A stretch of 18,176 nt of DNA from Bacillota bacterium (GTDB lineage Bacteria; Bacillota; Clostridia; Clostridiales; Clostridiaceae), in assembly GCA_023417975.1 (NCBI GenBank), contig JAEZDX010000359.1, forward strand, positions 1-18,176. Reading direction: 5' to 3'. Shown here piece by piece: positions 1-7,860 of this stretch. Position numbers and translations under genes: made by a program. The notes under the pieces are model-generated. The model ran no database searches, was not told the DNA's origin, and worked only from the letters and a program-made list of their open reading frames with translations. How positions within the stretch are numbered: the first letter of the stretch is position 1; every line of letters begins with the position of its first letter.

Positions 1-1269
1 TATAAGAATGACTACTGGAATCTAAAACCGCCTATGAGTTTTTGGATGGTAATATTGGGCTATAAGCTTTTTGGTTTTAATATGTTAGGTTTAAGGTTCT
101 TTTCTTGTCTATGTGCTGTTTTTACAATCCTTCTTGTAGGGTTGTTTACAAAGCGAAAATATGGCAAGTTTGCATCCTTAATTTCTTTATCAATAATATC
201 AACTTCTACACAGTTCATATTTTTTCACAGTGCTAGAACTGGTGAGGCAGACGCACTTTATGTACTGCTTTTTACCTTATCGGTTATTTCCGTAATGATG
301 CTGCATAGAGGAAATAAATATTTGTACTTATCCGTTTTTTTTGCAGCCTTGGCGTTTCTTACAAAGAGTTGGCATGCTTTTGCAGCACTTGGCGTTGTAG
401 GTATGTATTTAATATTTAGTAAAAAGATTATACTGCTTAAATTAAAAGAATGGCTTCTGCTTGTTTTAAGCTTTATAGTTCCCATTTTACTTTGGGTAAT
501 ACTTAGAATTCAAAAAGACGGATTTAAGTTCTTTTCAGAAATGATTAATTATGACTTAATAAATAGATCTGCAAAATCACTTGAGGGACATGTAGGCGGA
601 CCTCTTTATTACTTCATGTTTTTATTTGTATATTCAGGCTTATGGGTAGTACTTTTAATAATGTGTTTGACTATATATTTCAGAAACAGACGCAGTAAGG
701 AAAGAATTGTCTTAGATAATTGTTCACTTGCACTTTTGTTGTGGTTTTTAGTTCCTATACTATTATATTCATGTGCAAAAACAAAGATTGACTGGTACAT
801 ACTGCCTATAAATCCTCCACTAGCAATTATATGCGGAGCGGTATTTTCAAAATTCTTAAAAGAATTGGATGTCAAGCATGCCGCTAAAAAGGTGTTAGCC
901 ATTGGTATTGTAGCCTCAATATTGATTTATGGAGGCTTCCTATGCATTGAAATTGCACTGGCAAAAAATGATAGTATCGAATTTGCATTAAAGCAAATGG
1001 GACAAAGCAGAAAATATTCAGAATATAGGATTTATACTGCCTCAGGCTACTATTGCGTGGAAGGCACCTGGCAGCAGCCTCACCTTCTCAGTGCAGAGTT
1101 ATGGTGCGACTTTAAAACAATAAACGGAGGCATGGATAAATTTTTAGAAGATACTTCTCCTAAAACACTATTATTTGTACCTTCTAAAGATTATGATAAA
1201 AATTACTTAGACAAGCATAATTTGAAAATCATAGACTCCAAAAACGGGTACTTATTACTATCTCATTAA
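1..1269 (+). CDS. ArnT/PMT-like GT-C membrane glycosyltransferase (5' truncated by window edge)
   Basis: The open frame runs in from base 1, upstream of the first ATG at 34, so the gene starts outside the window. The first visible residues read YKNDYWNLKPPMSFW; the KPPxxxW motif after the first periplasmic-type loop is typical of the GT39/PMT_2 family, which moves a sugar from a polyprenyl-phosphate donor on the outer membrane face. About eight hydrophobic segments follow, then a soluble C-terminal tail of about 90 residues. The catalytic acidic residues of this family lie in the first loop, which is not in the window. The gene is alone on the plus strand on this side and ends 75 bp before the convergent murE-like gene. 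The family call is fairly sure; donor and acceptor are unknown. A role in decorating a wall polymer is inference. Confidence 0.82.
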   Translation, partial: YKNDYWNLKPPMSFWMVILGYKLFGFNMLGLRFFSCLCAVFTILLVGLFTKRKYGKFASLISLSIISTSTQFIFFHSARTGEADALYVLLFTLSVISVMMLHRGNKYLYLSVFFAALAFLTKSWHAFAALGVVGMYLIFSKKIILLKLKEWLLLVLSFIVPILLWVILRIQKDGFKFFSEMINYDLINRSAKSLEGHVGGPLYYFMFLFVYSGLWVVLLIMCLTIYFRNRRSKERIVLDNCSLALLLWFLVPILLYSCAKTKIDWYILPINPPLAIICGAVFSKFLKELDVKHAAKKVLAIGIVASILIYGGFLCIEIALAKNDSIEFALKQMGQSRKYSEYRIYTASGYYCVEGTWQQPHLLSAELWCDFKTINGGMDKFLEDTSPKTLLFVPSKDYDKNYLDKHNLKIIDSKNGYLLLSH

Positions 1270-1282
1270 CACATAATATTAG

Positions 1283-1320
1283 AGCCGGGAATGTATTATA
1301 ATTCAGCATTTCCGGCTTAT
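1283..1320. terminator. Hairpin between convergent genes, probable (bidirectional) terminator
   Basis: Arms at 1283-1293 (AGCCGGGAATG) and 1307-1317 (CATTTCCGGCT) pair over 11 positions with one G-U wobble, around a 13-base AT-rich loop. The hairpin sits 13 bp after the stop of the GT-C gene and 27 bp after the stop of the convergent murE-like gene. The following tract (TTATTAAATAT) is AT-rich but not a clean T run, so efficiency is uncertain. Confidence 0.6.
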
Positions 1321-1344
1321 TAAATATATGCACTTTTGATAACT

Positions 1345-2829
1345 TTAGGAATCTTTGCTGTTTTCCCAGCGGGTTTTATCTTCAAAATATTCCCTTACTG
1401 TTTCACCATCATCAAAATACATATACTTTTCTCCGATTATTTGATAACTTTCATGTCCCTTGCCTGCTATTACAACAGAATCCCCCCGCTTTGCCATGCT
1501 TAATGCAGTAATTATAGCCTTTTTCCTATCTTGTAGTTTTTCATATTTGCACCTAGTAGCTGCTATTCCTTTTTCAATTTCCTCTATTATATTCAATGGA
1601 TTTTCCTTTCTTGGATTATCGGAAGTTATAATACAATAGTCTGCTATATTTCCTGCAATTTTCCCCATAATAGGACGCTTACTTTTATCTCTGTCTCCTC
1701 CACAGCCGAAAACAACTATTACTCTTTTTTCTGTAAACTCTTTCACTGAAGCCAATATATTTTCAAGACTATGGGGACTATGAGCATAATCGACAATTAC
1801 GGAAATATCCCTAGAATTTTCGATATATTCATACCGCCCTTTTACGCATTTTATACTTTCTACAGCAGCCACTGCATTATCTATGCTAAGTCCGTATTGC
1901 ATGCATGCCCCTATAGCAGCTAGCACGTTATATACATTAAACTTTCCCGGAACATTAATATGAATAGGATATGACTTATTCTCATAGAGCAATATAAAAT
2001 TCGTGCCTGAAATTGAATATTCTATATCCTTAGCAGTCAAATTTGACTCATTGTTTATTCCATAGGTAAGCACAGGACATTCTGCCCCATTTATGAATTC
2101 CTGAGAGTAAAAATCATCTCTGTTTATTACCGCAAATCTACACATCTTAAACAACTTTAGCTTTTCATTCTTATAATTTTCCATGGTACCATGCTCTTCA
2201 AGATGGTCCTGGGTAAGATTCGTAAATATTGCCAAGTCAAAATTACAGCCATAGACCCTGTTTTGTGCCAAGGCTGATGATGTTACTTCCATAATTACAT
2301 GAGATGCACCTTTATCCGCCAGCTCTCTGAAGCACTGCTGAAGTTCCAAGTTATCAGGTGTAGTGGGATTAATTTTGACAGTATCCAACTTTTGCATTCC
2401 TATTCTATTTTCTATAGTGCTAATTATTCCCGGAGTTTTTCCGCAATATTGCAATATTCTTTCTATAAACCAAGTCACAGAAGTTTTTCCGTTTGTTCCT
2501 GTAACTCCTATGAGCTTAAAAGCCTCAGATGGATAGTCATAAATAGCTGCCGCAGCTGTTCCAAGCGCAATTCTAGTATCCTTCACCTTTATTATAGTTA
2601 TGTCACCAGGTATTCTATAAACTTCATGGTCAACTATAAGTGCGGCGGCTCCATCCTTTACCGCCTGTGCTGCAAAACTGTGCCTGTCAACATTGTTGCC
2701 CTTTACGCATATAAACACCGACCCAGGTTTCACCCTTCTGGAATCCCAGGAAATTCCTGAGACTTCCTTTTCTTCACTTCCCTGCACTATTGTATAGTTT
2801 ATACCCTTTAAAAGACTATTTATTCTCAT
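1345..2829 (-). CDS. murE: MurE-family UDP-MurNAc-tripeptide ligase, meso-DAP type (possibly a divergent second copy)
   Basis: Cytoplasmic Mur ligase that would add meso-diaminopimelate to UDP-MurNAc-L-Ala-D-Glu using ATP. The 494 residues are full family length. Visible motifs are the P-loop GVTGTNGKTS (108-117), TTPD (156-159), NLTQDHL (204-210), the YKNEK lysine (K223, expected carbamylated lysine), VDYAH (346-350), GCGGDRDKSKRP (375-386), DNPR (404-407, the signature for meso-DAP rather than lysine) and GKGHE (456-460). The start has a ribosome binding site (AAGGTGAG) about 9 bases upstream. Odd points: the usual SSH motif reads TSS (183-185), YAHTPD reads YAHSPH, and TTPDS reads TTPDN. 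No other mur or division gene is adjacent; it stands alone, divergent from an AraC regulator. It could be the housekeeping enzyme or a specialised paralogue. Family membership is very secure. Confidence 0.93.
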   Translation of the reverse strand: MRINSLLKGINYTIVQGSEEKEVSGISWDSRRVKPGSVFICVKGNNVDRHSFAAQAVKDGAAALIVDHEVYRIPGDITIIKVKDTRIALGTAAAAIYDYPSEAFKLIGVTGTNGKTSVTWFIERILQYCGKTPGIISTIENRIGMQKLDTVKINPTTPDNLELQQCFRELADKGASHVIMEVTSSALAQNRVYGCNFDLAIFTNLTQDHLEEHGTMENYKNEKLKLFKMCRFAVINRDDFYSQEFINGAECPVLTYGINNESNLTAKDIEYSISGTNFILLYENKSYPIHINVPGKFNVYNVLAAIGACMQYGLSIDNAVAAVESIKCVKGRYEYIENSRDISVIVDYAHSPHSLENILASVKEFTEKRVIVVFGCGGDRDKSKRPIMGKIAGNIADYCIITSDNPRKENPLNIIEEIEKGIAATRCKYEKLQDRKKAIITALSMAKRGDSVVIAGKGHESYQIIGEKYMYFDDGETVREYFEDKTRWENSKDS

Positions 2830-2869
2830 ATCTATTCACTCACCTTTAACAGTTTGATACCATTATTAT

Positions 2870-2899
2870 ATTATAGAAATATGACAATTTTACTTCCAA
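2870..2899 (-). promoter_or_regulatory. Putative sigma-A promoter of the murE-like gene
   Basis: On the minus strand, TTGGAA (2899-2894) and a perfect TATAAT (2875-2870) are 18 bp apart, about 40 bp upstream of the start codon. In such an AT-rich gap chance matches are common, but the position fits. Confidence 0.45.
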
Positions 2900-2905
2900 A
2901 AGTGC

Positions 2906-2934
2906 TTGAATTATTGCAAATACTGCTATATTAT
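2906..2934 (+). promoter_or_regulatory. Putative sigma-A promoter of the AraC-type regulator
   Basis: TTGAAT (2906-2911) and TATTAT (2929-2934) are 17 bp apart and lie about 40 bp upstream of the regulator's start. This promoter lies 7 bp from the proposed divergent promoter of the murE-like gene. A regulator bound here could therefore affect both. Confidence 0.45.
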
Positions 2935-2975
2935 ATTCCATATACGCTTCATTTCTGTTAAAAGGTGGTATACAA

Positions 2976-3842
2976 ATGTGTGTAGAATTGTCTTCTGATA
3001 CGTTAAAAAAAGGATATCTGAATAGTGATTTTCGAATTTTTCATATAAAGGATCATAAGGCTATGGAGTTTGAATCTCATTATCACGAATTTTATAAAAT
3101 TATAATACTTGTCTCCGGTAAAGTAACATATTTAATTGAAGGTCTTGCTTATGAGCTGAAACCCTATGATATTCTTTTTATTAATAAAAATGATATTCAT
3201 AAATCACAAATAGATGGTTCGGAAATATATGAAAGATATGTTTTATGGATGAGTGGCGATTTTCTTAATGCCCAAAGCAGCTGTCAATGGGACCTGACAC
3301 ACTGCTTTTCATTAACGAGCGAGAAGAAAGCTTGGTTAATGAGACTAAATGAAGAGGACCTTCAAAATATAAGACACCTTTTATACCATTTGGAGACTGC
3401 AGAAAGCTCTCAAGAATTCGGAAGCACTTTGCTCTTAAAAGCTGTCTTTGTTGAGCTTATGGTTTATCTGAACAGATACTGTCTAGTGGAAAAAAACATG
3501 AATGCGTTAGATAGTCTTCGTTGCGATGAAACCATCAGTTCACTTATAGAGTATATCAATTTAAATCTAGTGGAGGACTTAAGTACTGAAAATTTAGCCT
3601 ATAAATTTTATATGAGTAAATATCACCTTATGCACAAATTCAAGGAACAAACAGGTTACTCTCTTCACAAGTATATATTGAAAAAAAGACTTTTGAAAGC
3701 AAACTTACTGTTGTCTGAGGGCTGCTCAGTTGCTAGCGCGTGCCAACAATGCGGTTTTGGTGACTACTCAAATTTCATCCGCGCCTATAAATCCATGTAT
3801 GGTATTCCACCCAAACGACATCACGGTAACCAATCTCGCTAA
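2976..3842 (+). CDS. AraC/XylS-family transcriptional regulator with N-terminal cupin sensor
   Basis: The 288 residues are a normal length for a two-domain AraC regulator. Residues about 30-95 form a cupin-like effector domain (HYHEFYK 35-41, GxxxLKPYDILFIN 56-70, then IH at 74-75). Residues about 187-284 hold the double helix-turn-helix, ending in the family-typical pattern CGFGDYSNFIRAYKSMYGIPP (259-279). The effector is not predictable; small sugars or wall-derived compounds are common for this architecture. The start has a good ribosome binding site (AAAGGTGG, 7-base spacer). The gene is divergent from the murE-like gene and convergent with the polysaccharide operon, ending only 10 bp from that operon's last stop codon. 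Targets are not shown by the sequence; the neighbours on both sides are candidates. Confidence 0.9.
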   Translation: MCVELSSDTLKKGYLNSDFRIFHIKDHKAMEFESHYHEFYKIIILVSGKVTYLIEGLAYELKPYDILFINKNDIHKSQIDGSEIYERYVLWMSGDFLNAQSSCQWDLTHCFSLTSEKKAWLMRLNEEDLQNIRHLLYHLETAESSQEFGSTLLLKAVFVELMVYLNRYCLVEKNMNALDSLRCDETISSLIEYINLNLVEDLSTENLAYKFYMSKYHLMHKFKEQTGYSLHKYILKKRLLKANLLLSEGCSVASACQQCGFGDYSNFIRAYKSMYGIPPKRHHGNQSR

Positions 3843-3852
3843 TAACGCCGTG

Positions 3853-5022
3853 TTATGAGTGTTTTTGTGAAAAAAGCTGTTTATGTCGCAGCGGTAATAA
3901 TGTTTTGCTATGTTCTTTATAGATATTGAGCACTCTATGCATTACATATAGCGGTTCCTTAAATACTAGCTTCACTCTGCAAGCGGCATAAGTATAAATT
4001 GATATGCTTCTTCTGTTCCACAAACTGAAATGATAGTTATAATGTTCTTTTCCTCCAAAGTGATATTTATATAGTTCGTTTCCTCTTGTGAGATCATCAT
4101 AATGGCACTTTAACCCATCTTCTACAACGCCTTTATTCCTTCGTATAAGCTGTGCTATCACTTTATATAGCAGCATATTTCCTATAGCATAGCTGCTATA
4201 GTTTGAATTAATGGCAAAGATCATAGTGCATATATCATTTCCGTTTGAAATCAATCCTATCTGACATGCTGCCAGTTGTTCATCAATATTGCATATAGCC
4301 ATAAATGAATTAGGGCACTCTTTTACGGCTTGCGTTAAATACTTCAAATATTTTTCCCTTATACTTTTATTATATTTTTCCTTTTGCCGTTCAGTATATA
4401 ACTTAACTGCTGCTTCCACCAATTCTTCATCTAAAGCGCTTCCAAAATAAAACCTAAAGCTTACTTTATCTTTGATTTCTTCTATAGCCTTAAGCCTCTT
4501 TCGTATCATCCTCCTTGTATTTTGTGATAGGCTTTTATAATATTGTTCCTCTTCCTGAGCTATGGGTATCTTGACACATATGCTCTTTCTGCATGTTTTT
4601 TCATTATCCATCCTTTTTAAGAAAACTTGAATTCTGCTGCCTTCGTTTATATAATTGAAATTAAATAATGCAATTTTATATAGCTTAAATAATTCATTTA
4701 TAAAACTTCTGAAATCCTCAAATTGCAAACTATTATCATATATAAAATTTAAGTAATCAGAATGAGTATTCTCACCAAGAATTGTAACCTCATTGTAGAA
4801 GGGCTTCTTTTTTACTACTAAAGGCGCAATAATTATAGTTTCATTATTTTTTTCAAAAACAAACAGGCATAGTTTTCCTTCGTAAATCTGATTTTCAATC
4901 ATTACTTTATTCCATTCAAAGCTTTGAAACGGAGTAAGTTCTCTGTTATCAGCATACATTTTTCTCCACTTATCACCAATTGTTGTATCTTTTAAGGTCT
5001 CATATAGCAAAAGCTTGTACAT
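3853..5022 (-). CDS. FemAB/CelD-like GNAT acyltransferase (PF13480-type)
   Basis: A cytoplasmic protein of 389 residues resembling the BcsL/CelD-like GNAT family, whose members transfer acyl groups to sugars or amino sugars and occur in polysaccharide loci. Supporting features are the N-terminal TPFQSFEWN motif (about 30-38), a first GNAT half with strands around 50-125, the basic helix SQNTRRMIRKRLKAIEE near 180, and a second half with the AACQIGL strand and YAIGNMLLYKVI helix typical of the acyl-CoA site. The frame is open to 5070, but the ATG at 5022 has GGAGGA with a 6-base spacer and avoids overlapping the previous gene, so I chose it. It is the last gene of the operon, 16 bp after the PIG-L-type deacetylase. 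Re-acylation of an amino group freed by that enzyme is a reasonable inference. The acyl donor is unknown. Confidence 0.78.
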   Translation of the reverse strand: MYKLLLYETLKDTTIGDKWRKMYADNRELTPFQSFEWNKVMIENQIYEGKLCLFVFEKNNETIIIAPLVVKKKPFYNEVTILGENTHSDYLNFIYDNSLQFEDFRSFINELFKLYKIALFNFNYINEGSRIQVFLKRMDNEKTCRKSICVKIPIAQEEEQYYKSLSQNTRRMIRKRLKAIEEIKDKVSFRFYFGSALDEELVEAAVKLYTERQKEKYNKSIREKYLKYLTQAVKECPNSFMAICNIDEQLAACQIGLISNGNDICTMIFAINSNYSSYAIGNMLLYKVIAQLIRRNKGVVEDGLKCHYDDLTRGNELYKYHFGGKEHYNYHFSLWNRRSISIYTYAACRVKLVFKEPLYVMHRVLNIYKEHSKTLLPLRHKQLFSQKHS

Positions 5023-5028
5023 CACTCT

Positions 5029-5034
5029 TCCTCC
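5029..5034 (-). promoter_or_regulatory. Ribosome binding site deciding the GNAT start
   Basis: GGAGGA on the minus strand, 6 bases before the ATG at 5022. It favours this start over the in-frame ATG at 5070, which lies inside the preceding gene. Confidence 0.75.
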
Positions 5035-5038
5035 ATAG

Positions 5039-5698
5039 TCATAACCCTTTACGGCAATTAATAACTTCATATTCTACAAAGGCTTTAAAATTTTTCATAA
5101 GCACTTCTTTTTGTGACTTATAATATTTATTGATTAGCCTTAATTTCATTTCATAGTCTACGCTTCTTAACTTATTGCTTTCATCAAAAAGCTTTTCCGT
5201 CTTCTCAGAGAGCCATAATTCGGTTCCGTTATATAAGCTATTTACACATTCATAGAGTTGTCTGTGTTGAAAGTGTCCATATTCTCCCTCTTCATTGTGT
5301 GTTATAACCTTTTCCCATGTTCTCAATTTCAATATTTTATTAACACTTCTGTATAATCGTTTTTTATTCCACTTAATATCCAACCCATCGGGAAAGTTCC
5401 AAATTTGATAGCTTTGATTAAGACATTTCATTACGTTTATAAACTCCTTGGCTCTTTTCGTCGCTCCGTTAGTAACACATATTACAAGCCATCCCTCTTC
5501 ATTTATAAGCTGTTTACTGAAGAAAAGTGTTTCATCGTCCGGATGAGCCGCAAACATAACCTTATCCGATTTGAAAATATCTATTGGAGGAATATATAGA
5601 CTTTTTCTCAATTTATAATGTAATAACAAAAGCACTCCCATAATCCATCCTTTTACTTTTAGCAATATATGCTTCAATTTTCTGTTTAATCTTGTCAT
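5039..5698 (-). CDS. PIG-L/LmbE-type zinc-dependent N-deacetylase
   Basis: This family removes N-acetyl groups from GlcNAc-type sugars with a bound zinc ion. The 219-residue protein has the first motif AHPDDE at 51-56 (H52 and D55 as expected zinc ligands, D54 as expected base) and the second motif GEYGHFQH at 138-145, which supplies the third ligand H145. Residues about 17-30 (GWIMGVLLLLHYKL) are hydrophobic and could hold the protein at the membrane. The start at 5698 (ATG) lies 8 bases after GGAG; an in-frame GTG at 5707 overlaps that site and is less likely. It lies 13 bp after the ABC ATPase gene and 16 bp before the GNAT gene. The substrate is probably a sugar of the nascent glycan or its lipid-linked precursor (inference). 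Confidence 0.86.
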   Translation of the reverse strand: MTRLNRKLKHILLKVKGWIMGVLLLLHYKLRKSLYIPPIDIFKSDKVMFAAHPDDETLFFSKQLINEEGWLVICVTNGATKRAKEFINVMKCLNQSYQIWNFPDGLDIKWNKKRLYRSVNKILKLRTWEKVITHNEEGEYGHFQHRQLYECVNSLYNGTELWLSEKTEKLFDESNKLRSVDYEMKLRLINKYYKSQKEVLMKNFKAFVEYEVINCRKGL

Positions 5699-5711
5699 GA
5701 AATTCACTCCA

Positions 5712-6965
5712 CTAATTTACTAGCTTTATTTCAGGGAACTTTGTATGCCCCCACCAGCGGTGCGTCCATTGAAGGTTATTTATTTCATTGCTTTTTTGAA
5801 GAACTTCAAAGGTAAATGCATTTTGCACAATGTCTATATTCATAGAAGCTCCATATTCATTAACAGTGTAAAGCTCCAATTCAACTATATATTTTCCTGG
5901 AGCCAAACAACTTATATCGCAATGAAATTCGGTTTCTTCCTGCAAATTACTCTTACCTGCCATATTGGGACTTGTAGTCATCATACCCACAGGAGTACCA
6001 TCACTATATGATATTATCATTCTCAAGCATATATTACTTAAGCTTCTGTATGCTTCCCACCTCATAATAAAATGCATTGCTTCATTATAATTATATATAC
6101 AGTCTTTTTTATCCAATATCTGAAGATTCAACATTTTTGCATAGCCCGTCATTTCTTGATTAGTTCTCTCCAGCATAGATAAATCGTTAAAAAGCTTCAT
6201 TTCTTTAGTGTTTTCCATATAAACTTTTATTCCTTCATCTACATCTCCATCGAATATTATTTTCCCATGATCCATTACAATTACTCTGTTACACAGCTGT
6301 TGCACCGTATTCATATTATGGCTCACATATAGCACCGTTCTACCATGGCCTGTTACATCTTCCATTTTCCCAAGACATTTTTGCTGAAATTTCATATCAC
6401 CTACTGCCAAAACTTCATCCACTATCATAATATCCGGATCCAAATGGGCAGCCACTGCAAAGGCAAGTCTTACGTACATACCGCTGGAATACTTTTTAAC
6501 AGGTGTATCAATAAATGCTCCTATCTCGGAAAACTCAACTATAGTATCAAACTTTCTATTGATCTCCTCTTTACTCATACCTAGAATAGCACCATTTAAA
6601 TATATGTTTTCTCTTCCGGTTAGTTCCGGATGAAAGCCTGTACCAACCTCTAACAGTGCCGAAATACGTCCTTTTATTGTTATCTCTCCTTCTGTAGGTA
6701 CTGTTATTCTGGAAAATATTTTAAGCAGTGTAGACTTCCCAGCACCATTATGTCCGATTATACCTATTCGGTCTCCCTTATATACATTAAAACTTACATT
6801 GGATAATGCAAAAAAGTCCTCTGACTTTTTATGTTTATGTTTCTTTGTAAATATACCTTTAAGTTTATGAATTGCCTCTGAAAAAAAAACATCATGTTGA
6901 GTTTCAGCCTTCATAAGCTTGTACTTCTTACTTAGATTGCATACTCTTATTATCGATTCACCCAT
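5712..6965 (-). CDS. ABC polysaccharide exporter ATPase with C-terminal Wzt-type domain
   Basis: Energises export of a lipid-linked glycan with the adjacent permease. In 417 residues, 1-250 form the nucleotide-binding domain: Walker A GHNGAGKST (71-79), signature YSSGMYVRLA (159-168), Walker B IMIVDE (179-184) and switch histidine H216. The EVGTGFHPELTGRENIYLNG stretch (106-125) is typical of the Wzt/TagH subfamily. Residues about 270-417 form an extra beta-rich domain like Wzt-C, which in E. coli O9a-type systems recognises the modified end of the polymer. There is a ribosome binding site (GGAAGGTG) 7 bases upstream. It follows the permease by 16 bp and precedes the deacetylase by 13 bp. The C-terminal domain suggests that export depends on a particular terminal sugar or substituent (inference). 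Confidence 0.93.
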   Translation of the reverse strand: MGESIIRVCNLSKKYKLMKAETQHDVFFSEAIHKLKGIFTKKHKHKKSEDFFALSNVSFNVYKGDRIGIIGHNGAGKSTLLKIFSRITVPTEGEITIKGRISALLEVGTGFHPELTGRENIYLNGAILGMSKEEINRKFDTIVEFSEIGAFIDTPVKKYSSGMYVRLAFAVAAHLDPDIMIVDEVLAVGDMKFQQKCLGKMEDVTGHGRTVLYVSHNMNTVQQLCNRVIVMDHGKIIFDGDVDEGIKVYMENTKEMKLFNDLSMLERTNQEMTGYAKMLNLQILDKKDCIYNYNEAMHFIMRWEAYRSLSNICLRMIISYSDGTPVGMMTTSPNMAGKSNLQEETEFHCDISCLAPGKYIVELELYTVNEYGASMNIDIVQNAFTFEVLQKSNEINNLQWTHRWWGHTKFPEIKLVN

Positions 6966-6981
6966 AGACTTTCACCTTCCC

Positions 6982-7845
6982 TTAAATTATATCTGCGAAG
7001 GAACTTTCAAACTTATTAAAAAACTTTATTCCTCCATATATAATCACAAAAGCAAATAGCATGGAAATTACTATGGAGGGTGTATACAGCTTTGCAGAAG
7101 GAATAAGACACCATCTAAAGCCTTCGATAACACCTGTCAAAGGATTTAGGGAATATAACAACTTAAAGCTTTCAGGTATAATACTGCTGGAATATCCCAC
7201 CGGAGAAATATACATGCCTATCTGAAGTAAAAAAGGGACTAAATATTTTATATCCCTATACTTGACATTCAAGGCTGCAAGTATAAGTCCCATACCTAAA
7301 GCAATCATAAAAATAAGAATGTAAAAGACAGGTAACAGCAATATTCTCATTGGCGGTACATACATAAATGCGACCATGATTAGAGCTAACACAATAAGTG
7401 AAATAAGTGAATCTACACATGCTGTAATGAGAGAAGAAACCGGCAATGCCAACCTTGGAAAATATATTTTAGTAATGAGGTGACTGTTTATAATAAGGCA
7501 GTTGGATATGGCGTTAACCCCTGTAGAAAAAAAGTTCCAAGGTATCAACGCAGCAAATACCATTATTTCATAAGGTACACCGCCGGAATCAATCTTTGCA
7601 ACTTTTCCAAAAATGAAGGTCATTATCATCATTGAAATTACAGGCTGCATTATTGCCCACAATATCCCTAAAACTGTCTGTTTATATCTTACGATTATGT
7701 CCTTCCAAGCCAAAAACATAAACACTTCTCTGTATCTTATATATTCTTTGATTTTTTCCTTTTGTGTTGGATTACCGCTTATTATCGTTAACTCCTCATA
7801 TTCTTTTTTTATCTGTTTATTATCCATGAATAAAATATCATTCAT
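6982..7845 (-). CDS. ABC polysaccharide exporter permease (Wzm/TagG-like, ABC-2 family)
   Basis: A membrane subunit of 287 residues forming the export channel with the ATPase encoded next. After a cytoplasmic N-terminus of about 40 residues comes the family's interface segment FLAWKDIIVRYKQTVLG (44-60), followed directly by WAIMQPVISMMIM and about six membrane spans. The NVKYRDIKYLVPFLLQ stretch and the SPVGYSSSIIP/NPLTGVIEGFRW region near the C-terminus are typical of Wzm, TagG and RfbA-type permeases. The ribosome binding site is AAGGG with an 8-base spacer. It lies 15 bp after the last tandem GT4 gene. No feature separates a teichoic-acid exporter from an O-antigen-type exporter; the many glycosyltransferase genes around it favour a complex polysaccharide. 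Confidence 0.92.
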   Translation of the reverse strand: MNDILFMDNKQIKKEYEELTIISGNPTQKEKIKEYIRYREVFMFLAWKDIIVRYKQTVLGILWAIMQPVISMMIMTFIFGKVAKIDSGGVPYEIMVFAALIPWNFFSTGVNAISNCLIINSHLITKIYFPRLALPVSSLITACVDSLISLIVLALIMVAFMYVPPMRILLLPVFYILIFMIALGMGLILAALNVKYRDIKYLVPFLLQIGMYISPVGYSSSIIPESFKLLYSLNPLTGVIEGFRWCLIPSAKLYTPSIVISMLFAFVIIYGGIKFFNKFESSFADII

Positions 7846-7860
7846 ACACTTATCCCTTCT

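Noticed and set aside
2299..2760. Open frame of 153 codons on the plus strand opposite the murE-like gene
   Set aside because: It lies wholly antisense to a strongly conserved gene. Its translation is rich in Ser, Tyr and Cys with no recognisable motif, and I saw no ribosome binding site in front of it.
3836..3870. Short inverted repeat (ATAAC/GTTAT) between the convergent AraC-type gene and the operon end, as a terminator
   Set aside because: The stem is only 5 AT-rich pairs with no proper T run on the minus strand. It is too weak to call, although a terminator is expected hereabouts.
5023..5070. N-terminal extension of the GNAT gene to the ATG at 5070
   Set aside because: The extension lies mostly inside the preceding deacetylase gene, and the GGAGGA at 5029-5034 clearly serves the ATG at 5022.
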